Origin: Smallanthus sonchifolius
Taxonomy: Eukaryota > Streptophyta > Magnoliopsida > Asterales > Asteraceae
Reading direction: 5' to 3'
DNA length: 64,000 nucleotides
Assembly (NCBI GenBank): GCA_023525975.1
Contig: CM042029.1
Span: 86,720,849-86,784,848 of the forward strand
The notes below the pieces were generated by a model, which was not told where the DNA came from, did no database searches, and saw only the letters and a program-made list of their open reading frames with translations. This document shows, in pieces, positions 54,219-64,000 of the stretch (positions are counted from its first letter, which is position 1; each line of letters opens with the position of its first letter). Position numbers and translations under genes: made by a program.

Positions 54219-55139
54219 TCATTTTCCAAAACGAATCACACCTTTCCACGGTGAGACCTTTAATAATACTTTGTTGACCACTTGGAATTCTAGCGGTTTT
54301 CTGTGCTTGTCTGCATAACTCTTTTGACGGTCACGAGCTGCCGCCATACGGTTTTGGATTTGCACGATTTTCTCTGAGGTTTCATGCACAAGTTCAGGAC
54401 CCGTAAGTTGACTATATCCAACTTCAACCCAACAAAGTGGTGATCGACACTTTCTCCCATACAAAGCCTCGAACGGTGTTGCTTTGATGCTATTATAATA
54501 GCTGTTATTGTAGGAGAATTCCACTAAAGGCAAGTGAGTCTCCCAACTGTTTCCGAAATCGATCACACAAGCTCGTAGCATGTCTTCTAGGGTTTGTATG
54601 GTATGCTCACTCTGGCCATCTGTTTGAGGATGGTATGCTGTGTTGAGGATGGTATGCTGTGCTCATATCCAGGCGCGTGCCTAGAGCTTTCTGTAATGAT
54701 TTCCAGAAACATGAGGTGAATCGGGCGTCTCTATCGGAAATGATAGAGATTGGCACTCCATGTCGGGATACTACTACTTTAAGATAGAGGCGAGTTAACT
54801 TTTCCATTTTGTCGGTCTCTTTGGTAGCAAGGAAATGAGCAGATTTGGTTAGGCGATCCACTATCACCCAGATTGTGTCACATCTAGTAGGGGTTCGGGT
54901 AATTTGGTTATGAAATCCATGGAAATCTGCTCCCATTTCCACATCGGGATTTCCGGTTGTTGAAGTAATCCGGATGGCTTTTGGTACTCCACCTTGACCT
55001 TGGAACAAGTCAGGCACTTGCTCACGTAGGTGGCTATGTTAGCTTTCATGTTTGGCCACCAATACAAAACCTTGAGATCGTGATACATCTTGTCGGATCC
55101 CGGATGGATAAAGTATTGGGATTTGTGAGCTTCATCCAT
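54219..55139 (-). pseudogene. G4 integrase zinc-binding domain and core
   Basis: HPGSDKMYHDL ... CLTCSKVK (about 54990-55105) is the zinc-binding part. ISMDFITKLPE, then IISDRDARFTS and STAYHPQ mark the core, and MLRACVIDFG leads on from 54581. A 20-bp local duplication near 54615-54660 (GAGGATGGTATGCTGTG twice) breaks the frame in the AYHPQTDGQ region. Confidence 0.85.
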
Positions 55140-55178
55140 GACTATATCTCTTAGGTTTCCATATACTGGTATCCATAT

Positions 55179-55988
55179 TCATTCCGCTAGGTAGCGAATA
55201 CCATCTGCTTTAACCTTAAGTTGTTTCTCCATACCACGAGTGTATTCCAATGATAAGTTCTCCTCTTTTAAGGCTTCGAGTTGGGCATTGCGGATTTGTT
55301 CAGGCAATCCTGTATGAATAGTGAGTTGTAATGCTCTAACCCGTCGGGGTTTGGTTTCTTTTCTGTTTAGTGCATCGGCCACCACATTAGCTTTGCCCGG
55401 ATGGTACTTGATTGCACAATCATAATCGTTTAATAACTCGATCCAACGACGTTGACGCATGTTCAACTCTTTCTGCTCAAAAATATGCTGAAGACTCTTG
55501 TGATCGGTGTAGATGGTGCACTTGGTACCGTACAAGTAATGTCTCCATATCTTGAGTGCAAACACCACGGCTCCTAACTCCAAATCGTGAGTCGTGTAGT
55601 TCTTTTCGTGGATTTTTAACTGTCGAGAATCGTATGCGATAACCTTGTCGTGTTACATCAATACACAACCGAGACCTACGATGGAGGCATCGTAATACAC
55701 CACGAAGTCATCCGTTCCCTCTGGTAGAGACAAGATAGTTGCGCTACATAGTTTCTGCTTCAGTAGCTGGAATGCTGTTTCTTGAGTCTCGCTCCAATTA
55801 TAGGGTTTATCTTTTTGGGTTAAGGCGGTGAGAGGTTGCGCAATCTTTGAGAATCCCTCGATAAAACGACGGTAGTATCCGTCCAATCCTAGGAATTGCC
55901 GAACTTCGGTTGGAGTTGTGGGTGCTGCCCAATTCTTGATAGCTTCCACTTTGGCTGGATCGACATGTATTCCTTTCTCATTGATCAC
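55179..55988 (-). pseudogene. G4 RT end and RNase H
   Basis: From 55988 the end of RT reads GLDGYYRRFIEGFSKIAQPL and leads to VYYDASIVGLGCVLM, the start of RNase H. After a frame break at about 55650-55585 the domain continues with YTDHKSLQHIF and ADALNRKE. The stop at 55179 separates it from the integrase. Confidence 0.85.
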
Positions 55989-56024
55989 ATGTCCTAGAAA
56001 TTGAACCTCGCGAATCCAAAAATC

Positions 56025-56588
56025 TCATTTGGAAAACTTAGCGTACAGCTGCTCCTGTTTCAGTAGTTCAAGGATCAAACGCAGATGCTCCTCATGCTCT
56101 TCCCGACTCTTAGAGTATATGAGGATATCGTCAATAAAAACAATGACGAATTGGTCCAGGTAAGGTTTACACACACGGTTCATGAGGTCCATGAACACCG
56201 CGGGTGCATTGGTTAATCCAAATGGCATGACCAAAAATTCGAAATGGCCGTACCGGGTTCTGAATGCAGTCTTGGATATATCTTCATCTCGAACTCTCAG
56301 CTGATGATATCCAGATCTTAAGTCGATTTTCGAGTAGAAACTTGACCCTTGAAGTTGGTCGAATAGATCGTCAATGCGGGGTAGTGGGTAGCGGTTCTTG
56401 ACTGTTACCTTGTTTAACTCTCGGTAATCAATGCATACGAAAAGTTCCATATTTCTTTTTGACAAATAGGACTGGAGGTCCCCATGGCGATGAGCTCGGT
56501 CGGATAAAACCTTTATCCAACAACTCTTGTAGTTGTGTGGATAGCTCCTGCAACTCACTTGGTGCAAGTCTATATGGTGCTCGAGCAA
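56025..56588 (-). pseudogene. G4 reverse transcriptase core
   Basis: CIDYRELNKV, then LRSGYHQL, MPFGLTNAP and the catalytic FIDDILIYS are intact. The frame ends at 56025 with a stop right after AKFSK, where related elements continue CEFW. The upstream part of RT lies in another frame (56428-57471). Confidence 0.9.
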
Positions 56589-57471
56589 TAGGCGCTGCTC
56601 CGGGTGTTAGGTCAATATGAAATTCGACTTGACGATGAGGTGGAAGACCAGGTAGGTCTTCAGGGAATACCTCTGGGAATTCACGAACGATAGGGATATC
56701 TTCTAACTTTTTCTCCTCGGTGGATTTGTCAGTGACAAGGGCTAGAATTGCGGTATGACCCTTACGCAGACACTTCTGAGCCTTCATGAAAGATATGAAG
56801 CCCATGACTGCACCACTTCTTTCGCCCTGAACAGATAGGATCTCTCCACTAGGAAGGGGTATACGAATGATTTTCTCACTACAGATGATCTCAGCTTGGT
56901 TTTTAGATAACCAATCCATGCCCACAATTATGTCAAAACTGTCAAGTGTAACTGGCAGGAGATCGATGTCGAGTTTGTGACCAGAAAGTTCTAACTGACA
57001 TCCCTTGAGAATGTGGGTTGCCTCGATTACTTTACCGTCTGCTATCTCTACGGTATAATGGTGTTCTAATAAAGTTGGGTTTATTTCTAACTGACTACTA
57101 AGTTCTCTAGATATAAAACTTCTATCGGCGCCAGTATCAAAAAGTACAGAAGCATAATTATCGTTTAAGAGAAACATACCGTTAACCACGTTCCGATCAT
57201 TCCGAGCTTCTCCCGATCCAATCACAAATGGTCGGCCCTTTGCACCATTTCCGTTGTTATTACCATTTCCACCCTGGTGGTTATTACCATTTCCATTACC
57301 GCCCTGATGATTGTTGCCATTTCCCTTCCCGTTTCCATTTCTCCTCAACTGCGGGCAATTTTTCTTCAAAAGCCCTTCTTTACCACACTCAAAACAGCCT
57401 TTGCGTGCGTCTCCAGGTGGTGTCTGTTTGTTCTGCAGATCTACTCTACAGTCTTTGGCCAAATGACCCAT
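56428..57471 (-). pseudogene. G4 Gag zinc knuckle, protease and RT start
   Basis: This 347-residue frame has a CCHC-type knuckle (CFECGKEGLLKKNC, with Leu where His is expected), a Gly/Asn repeat linker (GNGNNHQGG units), the protease site FDTGADRSFIS at about 57130, and the start of RT (KGFIRPSSSPWGPPVLFVKK). The changed zinc ligand and the frame break at about 56440 show decay. Confidence 0.88.
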
Positions 57472-57789
57472 CTTTCCACACCGGTGGCAACGGTACCGGT
57501 CACATGCTCCATGATGGTGGAAGTTGCATTTGTTGCACTTCGGGTACTTGCCAACATATGAACCCTGAATCTGTTGAGAAGAGGTAGACTGATTGTTGTT
57601 CTTTGACGGTTCAAGCTTGCGGTGTTGCTGTTGCTGTTGCTGAGAAGGTGGGTTTGACTGGAAAGTTTTGGGGAATGAACTGTCAAACTTCCGCTTGTTG
57701 TCAGTTGTCTTTGATAACGCATCTCTAGGGGGTAGGGTGCCCTGAGCGACTGCCTGATCGGTTAGCCTGTGAGCTAACTTGCTTCCTTG

Positions 57790-58540
57790 CTAGATCGTAG
57801 TAGGATTTGAAGATGTCACCATGCTCTGAATTTGCGGGACCAAACCATCAATAAATTTCTCGATTCTCTTATAGGGAGGTGTTACTATTTGTGGACACAA
57901 GTTCGCCAGTTCATGCGAACGAGTAGTGTAGGCTTCAATTTCAGATCCCTCCATCTTGAGGTTCCATAACTCGCCCTCAAGTTTCTGCACTTCATCGCGG
58001 GGACAATACTCCTCCCGCAGCATAGTCTTAAATTCATCCCATGGCAATGCATTTGCCATCTCAAGAGTTAGCATTTGCACCTGGGAGTTCCACCAAGTAA
58101 GGGTCGGACCCTCAAGTGTGCCAGATGCATACTTCACCTGATTATTCGGTGGACAATTGCACATCGCGAATGCGGATTCAGATTTCTCCATCCAGTGGAG
58201 TAAGACAACAGCCCCTTCAGCTCCACTGAACGAGTGAGGCTTGCAATCCATGTACGCCTTGAAAGTACAAACCTGTTGGTGGTTGTGTTGACCTGAATTG
58301 TAAACAAGAATGCGTTTTAGGGATACAATATTTGAATTTGAGTTTAGGATGAATGATGACTCACTAGAGTCGATAATATTTTGCTTTACCTCCAGCATTT
58401 ACGGCGGCTTGACTAGCTGCTACCGCTTCAGCCACACGCTCATTTATGAGTGCCGCGAGCTCGGCTGCAGTCATGTTAATGTTTCCGCGACCACCACGTC
58501 CTCCGGCGCGTCCACCACGTCCATTTCCTCTTCCAGACAT
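57790..58540 (-). pseudogene. G4 gag
   Basis: It starts MSGRGNGRGGRAGGRGGRG at 58540, a Gly/Arg-rich leader. After a frame break near 58400 the Gag domain follows (CKPHSFSGAEGAVVLLHWME, WWNSQVQML, LREEYCPRDEVQKLE). A TAG at 57790 interrupts it before the zinc knuckles, which lie at 57300-57560. Confidence 0.85.
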
Positions 58541-58795
58541 TATCTTTACATTCACAACATACAATAATGAGAAAAATACATCACATTTTGTCATCATACA
58601 AGTACCAGTAAATAAAGAAATTCAAACCACAACATCTAACATTTCAATAATAGTAATACTTGATAAAATAAATTGTAACGATTATAACTAAATTCAACCA
58701 AACATCAAAATTCTAGAAACATCTGTTGGATGGGAACAACCCTGCCCATCTAGGTTCAAAAAGGAAAGACGTAAATAAGTAATGAAGATAAGATA

Positions 58796-59458
58796 TCAAA
58801 TGCCACTGCTAGCTGATGTAACATCAGATGCTGCATCATCGTCCTCATCCTGGTCTCCTGCAGGTGCATCCTCCGGTGCAACTCCTGCTGCTTCAACAGC
58901 TGCAAGTCGAGCCTCCAATTGCTCGATCCTAGTGTGGAGTATATCTAGGTTCCACTCTGTAGTGTTCAGCCGGTCTTCCATATCCACACATCCATTCGTG
59001 AAATTCTCATGGACTTTATCAATGAGTGCCAAATCTGAAGTTAGTTTGTCAATTTTCTGATTCATCAGAACCTATCGCTCTAATATACCTGAAATCTCCC
59101 CTGCTGCATCTCTCATGTTCCGGATCTCCCGGTCCATCCTAGCTATAAATGCAGCAAACACCTGCTCAAAGGGGTACTGCAATGGTGGCAAAGCTCGCAC
59201 AGAAGATGATGAAGAAGAAGCAATGTCAGTAGTGAGTGTAGGTGGGACTTCCTCCTCGCGGATCCAGTTCCTGATCCTATCGGGATACCAATCCCAGTCC
59301 TGCGTGTTACCTCTGACACGCACATGAAAGGCTCATCATACCCTACAATGGTATTGATCGGGTTGAGTCAACGTCTCCTCGGCTCTGACAAAGGTACGGT
59401 AGGAACATCGTGCTCCTGAACGACTCGGGATGCGGGTGAATTAAGCGGGGTCGACATT
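58796..59458 (-). pseudogene. G4 ORF1, coiled-coil protein upstream of gag
   Basis: The minus-strand start MSTPLNSPASRVVQEHD is at about 59458. After a frame break near 59350 the sequence runs DWDWYPDRIRNWIREEEV and FAAFIARMDREIRNMRDAAG. A TAG at 59072 follows, then the same frame continues into a heptad-like helix (LDILHTRIEQLEARLAAVEA) and an acidic end (DQDEDDDAASD). Like G1 ORF1 it lies between the primer site and gag and ends in a coiled coil. No known domain is recognised. About 220 residues in total. Confidence 0.65.
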
Positions 59459-59563
59459 TCCTGTAACGGGATGAGTGAGTGCCATGTTTGAGTGTAAGTG
59501 TTGTGTAACTAATGCATGTACGTGGTTATAGTCTAGTATGCATTTCCTAGTTCTCTATAACCT

Positions 59564-59576
59564 GGCTCTGATACCA
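59564..59576 (-). other. Primer-binding site of G4
   Basis: The inverse of TGGTATCAGAGCC lies three bases from the right LTR start at 59580. Confidence 0.92.
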
Positions 59577-59579
59577 ATC

Positions 59580-61544
59580 TGTCACACCCCCAAAATCCAC
59601 TAACGGAGTTTTACTGTTAGGAGCGTGACATACCAGGATCTCAGTCATTAGTTACGTTGAACGACTCTATATGAGTTTAAGAAAAACCACTAGTATTGCT
59701 CATAGTCACGATGCAACACTAGTAATGAAAACACTGATTTAATGTAAGACTTGCGGAAGTGAAAAGTTAGATGAAAAGAATGCGCCAAAACAGTCGCGCC
59801 AAAAATAAATAATTCAACGATAAATAAAATAAATAGTTCTTGAGTTTGAAAATGATGGACTTCGAATGCATGCATGCCTTAGCTTGTGCTTGTACCTTAA
59901 TGACCTGAGAAAACATGCTAAAACGTGTCAACACTAGGTTGGTGAGTTCACAGGTTTCAATGTTTATAAAGTTTACTAGATAAAACCATTTACAATTTAT
60001 ATCATAGGTAGCTGACCTAGTTACATGTTACTAAAGCGTTTCGACACTGAAGATGACTGTTTATGTTTGAACTTGCCTCCTACCATGACTATCATGATCA
60101 ATGGTAAATGTTTAGGTCAATGTTACACCCGTTCGACTACCTGTCGTGTTAGCGCGACTAACGCGGGTGGGGCTTGTCAATACCCAGTAGTACTACTCAA
60201 GATTACCTCGCTATCCCATATATTAAACGGTTCGATAAGTAAGGACTCGCATGATATGTTTGCGCTTAGTACACAAGTGATATAAAAGAAATGTAAGATC
60301 TAAATGTTCGTACCCATGTTTTCTCCCCCAAGTTTAAATCATAAGAAAAGGGGCCGTGAAACTCACCTTAGAGTATGTTCGAAAGAAAGCGAACTTAGAA
60401 TGCTTGACGACTAACTGTCACCTATAAACACCGGTTTATAAGTGTGTGTTTGTGCAAGACGATAGGAACCCTAAGTATCCAAACAATCTCATTGTTTAAA
60501 GGGTTTAGAAAATATTTATTTGTTTGACCAAGTTAGAATGCTTGACGACTAACTATCTCATTGTTTACACAATTAACATGTCTAATCAATCCCAAATCTT
60601 TCAACTAATATAATTACAACTATATTAATCATAATTCACGTCTAGCATGCGATTCCTATATGTCACATAATCAACAAAATTCAATTTACATATCGTATAA
60701 CAACTAGGGTTTCATATACGTTCATAAAATCATCAATACGATACCACAATATCAAACAATTAACTAATTCATTTATATATTTCGAAAGTATCAAGTTTGG
60801 ATGAACTAGGGTTTCAATCTCAAAAATAATAATGAAATAATGATGGATTTTAATAAAATAACTTACGTAGGAATGTTAGGAATGCCTAGACTAGCACGTA
60901 TTCACTTCCGGTTTCGCGATTGAAGCTCGATCGATGTGTGTTTGGGTTGCTTGAAGATCTCGGCTCAAAGGAGAGAGTGGGGGATGATTATTTTCGAAAT
61001 TTTGGAGTTATGGGATTAAGGTTTTTATAATTTCTTTATATATGCACTCCATGTGCCCCTCCATGGACTTAAAAATTGATTTATGTGGCCCAATGACTAA
61101 TTAAATGCATTTAAAAAACATTTAATTATGTAACTAATTAAAATAGTTTCTAATAAATATTTTTATAAAACCTCTTTATAAAAATCAATAAAGCAATAAA
61201 AGTCACAACGTTCCGCGTAAACGTACGCGATTTCACGAAAGTCTATAGTTTACGAATAAAATCACATAACACGTAAAAACACATAATTTATATTAATTAT
61301 AAATTATTTATTATTCAAAATATTATTTTTAATTATCACCAATGTTCGGGGATCGACTCGTGCGATTCGGTAATTCTCCGAATTACCGTTACGTGAGTGT
61401 TTGTGCAATAACTGACACAATTAATTAACCCTAATTAAATGTAATGCATGAGTGAATGTTTGAGATAACTGAGTTTGTATAAACAATGTTTGAACTAACG
61501 ATGTTTGTGTTAACGGAGTTAACCTGAATTTGCCGGATGTCACA
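59580..61544 (-). repeat. G4 LTR, right
   Basis: It matches the left LTR closely, with a deletion of about 500 bp near 60540 (relative to 52190-52730). It is followed by a second copy of the internal 3' region rather than host DNA. Confidence 0.92.
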
Positions 61545-62487
61545 TCATCCCCTTGTCGAAAATTAAACGAAGTCGGTAACGTCTGAAATAAAAAGTTTAG
61601 GTTTGTCACATCATCCCCTTGTTGAAATAAATTTCGTCTCGAAATTTAGTTAGTACCTTCTGTGTTTGCCGTTGACTGTTTGAAAAGGTGAGGATACTTT
61701 TTCATCATTTGATCCTCTCGTTCCCACGTGAACTCCGGTCCACGCTTCGAGTTCCAGCGAACTCTGACAATGGGTATCTTACTGCGCTTGAGAGTCTTGA
61801 CCTCTCAGTCCATGATTTCAACTGGTTCTTCAATAAAACGTAGTTATTCATCGATTTCCAACTCCTCGAGTGGAACTACAAGTGTCTCATCTGATATGCA
61901 CTTCTTTAGGTTTGAGACATGAAAGACATTGTGCACTCCATTGAGTGTATCAGGTAGGTTCAGCTGGTATGCTACTCGACCGATCCTTTTCACTATTTCG
62001 AATGGTCCAACGTAGCGCGGGTTTAACTTTCCTCGTTTTCCAAAACGAATCACACCTTTCCACGGTGAGACCTTTAATAATACTTTGTCGCCCACTTGGA
62101 ATTCTAGCGGTTTTCTGCGCTTGTCTGCATAACTCTTTTGACGGTCACGAGCTGCCGCTATACGGTTTCGGATTTGTACGATTTTCTCTGAGGTTTCATG
62201 CACAAGTTCAAGACCCGTAAGTTGACTATCTCCAACTTTAGCCCAACAAAGTGGTGATCGACACTTTCTCCCATACAAAGCCTCGAACGGTGTTGCTTTG
62301 ATGCTAGTATGATAGCTATTATTGTAGGAGAATTCCACTAAAGGCAAGTGAGTCTCCCAACTGCTTCAGAAATCGATCACACAAGCTCGTAGCATGTCTT
62401 CTAGGGTTTGTATGGTACGCTCACTCTGGCCATCTGTTTGAGGATGATATGCTGTGCTCATATCCAGGCGTGTACCTAAAGCTTTCT
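61545..62487 (-). mobile_element. Second, truncated G4 internal region
   Basis: Starting at the purine tract after the right LTR, this repeats 53714-54690: the chromodomain-like tail, the GPY/F module (FGKRGKLNPRYVGPFEIVKR) and the end of the integrase core (167-residue frame at 61844-62347). It stops abruptly at 62487 within the integrase, where the G2 LTR resumes. Confidence 0.88.
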
Positions 62488-62938
62488 AAAAAAAGTTATA
62501 ATCTGAATAATACCTATATATTGCTATTTATAGGAGAAGAAAGATGCTGAACTTCTTAATCGGGTCGACGTGGGATTGAAATTTCTGACTTCTGGACGTC
62601 ACTTTTACGTCAAACATACGTTTGTTTGAAATTTATTATTATTTTATTATTCTAATTAATTCAGTTGCTTAACTCGTTTTTTTCTTATAACTTTTAAAAT
62701 ATAACGTTTTATAAAATTATGAATATGTCGTTGGGACGAACTTATTTTTCTTTACAAGTCGACCTAAGTTTTGTTAAAAACAGAGCAAGTTTCAAAAATA
62801 ATAATATTTTAATATATTATTATTATTAAACGGCCTCTTATTACATTAAAATCTCGTTTAAATCTTAAATTTCGAGTAGTCATTTTACTCGTTTATGATT
62901 ATGAGGTCGAGTGTTATAAAAATATTCGGGGTATTACA
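62488..62938 (-). repeat. G2 LTR, right, inner portion after the insertion
   Basis: It matches the end of the left G2 LTR (about 43480-43925) and finishes ...GGGGTATTACA before the CCGTG duplication. Confidence 0.9.
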
Positions 62939-64000
62939 CCGTGCATTGTCATATTTTGGTCCCTGTTGACTTTTTAACTTCTTGGTTGACTCTATGCGCC
63001 CGGTTTCGTTCAATTGGCTTCCGAATGCTGATTTTGCCTTTTTTTTGGGTGTTTTCTTCATGTTTTTGTATGCAAGGGTTAATTATCTTGTTGTAACACA
63101 AATAAGTGGATTAAGTATCATATCTTATAATATTCTCTATAATTTGTGCTATTTATGGGGATAATTGTGCATGTAAAACATGTATAAGTTATGGTATATC
63201 ATAACACCCCATACTTACACTTTGCTTGTCCTCAAGCAAACTCATGCATGATTATACCCATATAATAAAACATTAATTTAATGTTAATCTAAAGCTTTTG
63301 TCCCAAATGGTTAAACGTCTCTTTTAATAATAATAACCTGATGTTTGCACCTTTCGAATGTTTCTCCACAATAGGGTAGCAAGCCAAACATACTTGATGG
63401 AATTATGATTATGCATAAAATTACAGTCTCACACATGTTCACTCAACACTAGAGTTTAATATATGGATAATGTATGTCAAGAAAAACACTCAATGATATA
63501 ATTAATTCTTGCATAATCATAGACTTGTATAGAAATCAAATCTCCATCAATTGACATAAAATATGTGTATAAATCAAGATGACTTTAAATGAGTTGTAAT
63601 GATAGGCTTAGGGTTAGGGTAGGAAATATTTGGAAATAGTGGCTAATTGTTGAAAATCAGACTTGGCTTAATGATTAAATGGTGAGTGAGCTTGTTGCTA
63701 ACTTAGACTAGACATTGTGACTAATCTAAGGACTCTTTTAAGGTCAGATCATCAAGACTAATTTCTTTCTTCAAGAATGCAAACTTCTTCTAATTTCGAA
63801 GCATTTACTACTATCAATCCCCCTTAGATTTTTCGGTTGTTTCTTCCTAATACATCCATATTCTTGATTTGCTTTGCATACTTCGATTTTTCGAGTAAGT
63901 TTGATTTTCTTTTGATGAAATTTTGTTCAATAATTTGGGCGAATATGACTTTCTTTTTGTTGCCCCTTTTCTTTTTCTTTATCATTTCCATATTCATTCT
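62939..64000. mobile_element. Right part of the outer LTR-type repeat
   Basis: It continues the sequence broken at 42204 (ACCGTGCATTGTCATATTTTG). It contains CTTTGCTTGTCCTCAAGCAA near 63220, a motif seen in long gypsy LTRs of plants (inference). It runs past the window end. No gene is supported. Confidence 0.45.

Larger units (their letters stand above)
51243..61544 (-). mobile_element. Ty3/gypsy element G4 (chromodomain-tailed), broken coding region
   Basis: The left LTR is 51243-53713 (2471 bp) and the right LTR is 59580-61544 (1965 bp). The minus-strand primer site is at 59564-59576, and the purine tract (inverse TCATCCCCTTG) follows 53713. The internal order on the minus strand is ORF1, gag, protease, RT, RNase H, integrase, chromodomain-like end, the same as G1. 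No target duplication is found because the sequence right of the second LTR is more G4 internal sequence. Stops and frameshifts occur in most genes. Confidence 0.92.
42205..62938 (-). mobile_element. Ty3/gypsy element G2, non-autonomous, split by a 14-kb insertion
   Basis: The left LTR is 42205-43925 and the right LTR is 47251-48373 plus 62488-62938. The 5-bp target duplication CCGTG is perfect at 42200-42204 and 62939-62943. The minus-strand primer site is at 47235-47247, and the purine tract (inverse ATCTCCCCACC) follows 43925. The internal part is only 3.3 kb and heavily decayed: integrase C-terminal pieces near the left and ORF1-like pieces near the right, with no recognisable RT. It therefore depended on other elements even when young. 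Confidence 0.9.

Noticed and set aside
298..59576. Several TGGTATCAGAGCC matches that resemble part of a Met-tRNA gene
   Set aside because: Each is 13-14 bp next to an LTR, so they are primer-binding sites. No cloverleaf is present around them.

Overview
The window is nuclear DNA of a flowering plant, almost certainly a eudicot. The basis is plant-type LTR retrotransposons primed by initiator Met-tRNA, plant Helitrons, CACTA, Mutator, hAT and Harbinger elements, and plant gene families (RING-H2/ATL, X8/PDCB, HIPP, plant mobile domain). An aster-family source is only a guess from the general look of the repeats. The DNA is AT-rich, and most of it is transposon in several layers.

Left part, 1-9,340. 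A short-LTR Ty1/copia element (146-4731, target duplication CTTAA) has a broken polyprotein. Next come two near-identical 535-bp fold-back Mutator-type elements (4801-5335 and 6129-6663) with a small Helitron between them (5646-6118), a tandem repeat with a 184-bp period, a decayed HIPP metal-binding-domain gene on the minus strand (8130-8894), and a MITE.

Centre-left, 9,376-24,060. A young Ty3/gypsy element with a degenerate chromodomain-like C-terminus (G1, 9860-18683, target duplication ATTAA) is the best preserved element here. It has an unknown 272-aa first gene, then gag-pol with one visible frameshift. It sits inside repetitive DNA that ends in a CACTA right terminus (19735). A 1.6-kb Helitron (19991-21597) still carries the C-terminal part of its helicase. 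A perfect hAT-type MITE (23171-23414) lies just beyond the 3' end of an intact RING-H2 E3 ligase gene (23552-24055, minus).

Centre, 24,750-40,840. This part holds an RTE-type LINE remnant, a plant-mobile-domain fragment, and an intact-looking three-exon X8/PDCB-like callose-binding protein gene (28918-31341, plus) whose second intron is filled with nested MITEs. After these come more Helitrons, an L1-type LINE tail, a Harbinger MITE, a possible small secreted peptide gene (37398-37553) and a SINE.

Right part, 40,843-64,000. This is a tower of nested LTR retrotransposons. An outer element with unresolved ends contains gypsy G2 (42205-62938, target duplication CCGTG). The right LTR of G2 is split by about 14 kb made of an LTR-like block (G3) and a minus-strand gypsy G4 arranged as LTR, internal, LTR, partial internal.

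Only two host genes look functional: the RING-H2 ligase and the X8/PDCB-like gene. The 51-codon secreted ORF is a candidate third. Everything else supported here is mobile or decayed. I saw no tRNA or rRNA gene and no CRISPR array.
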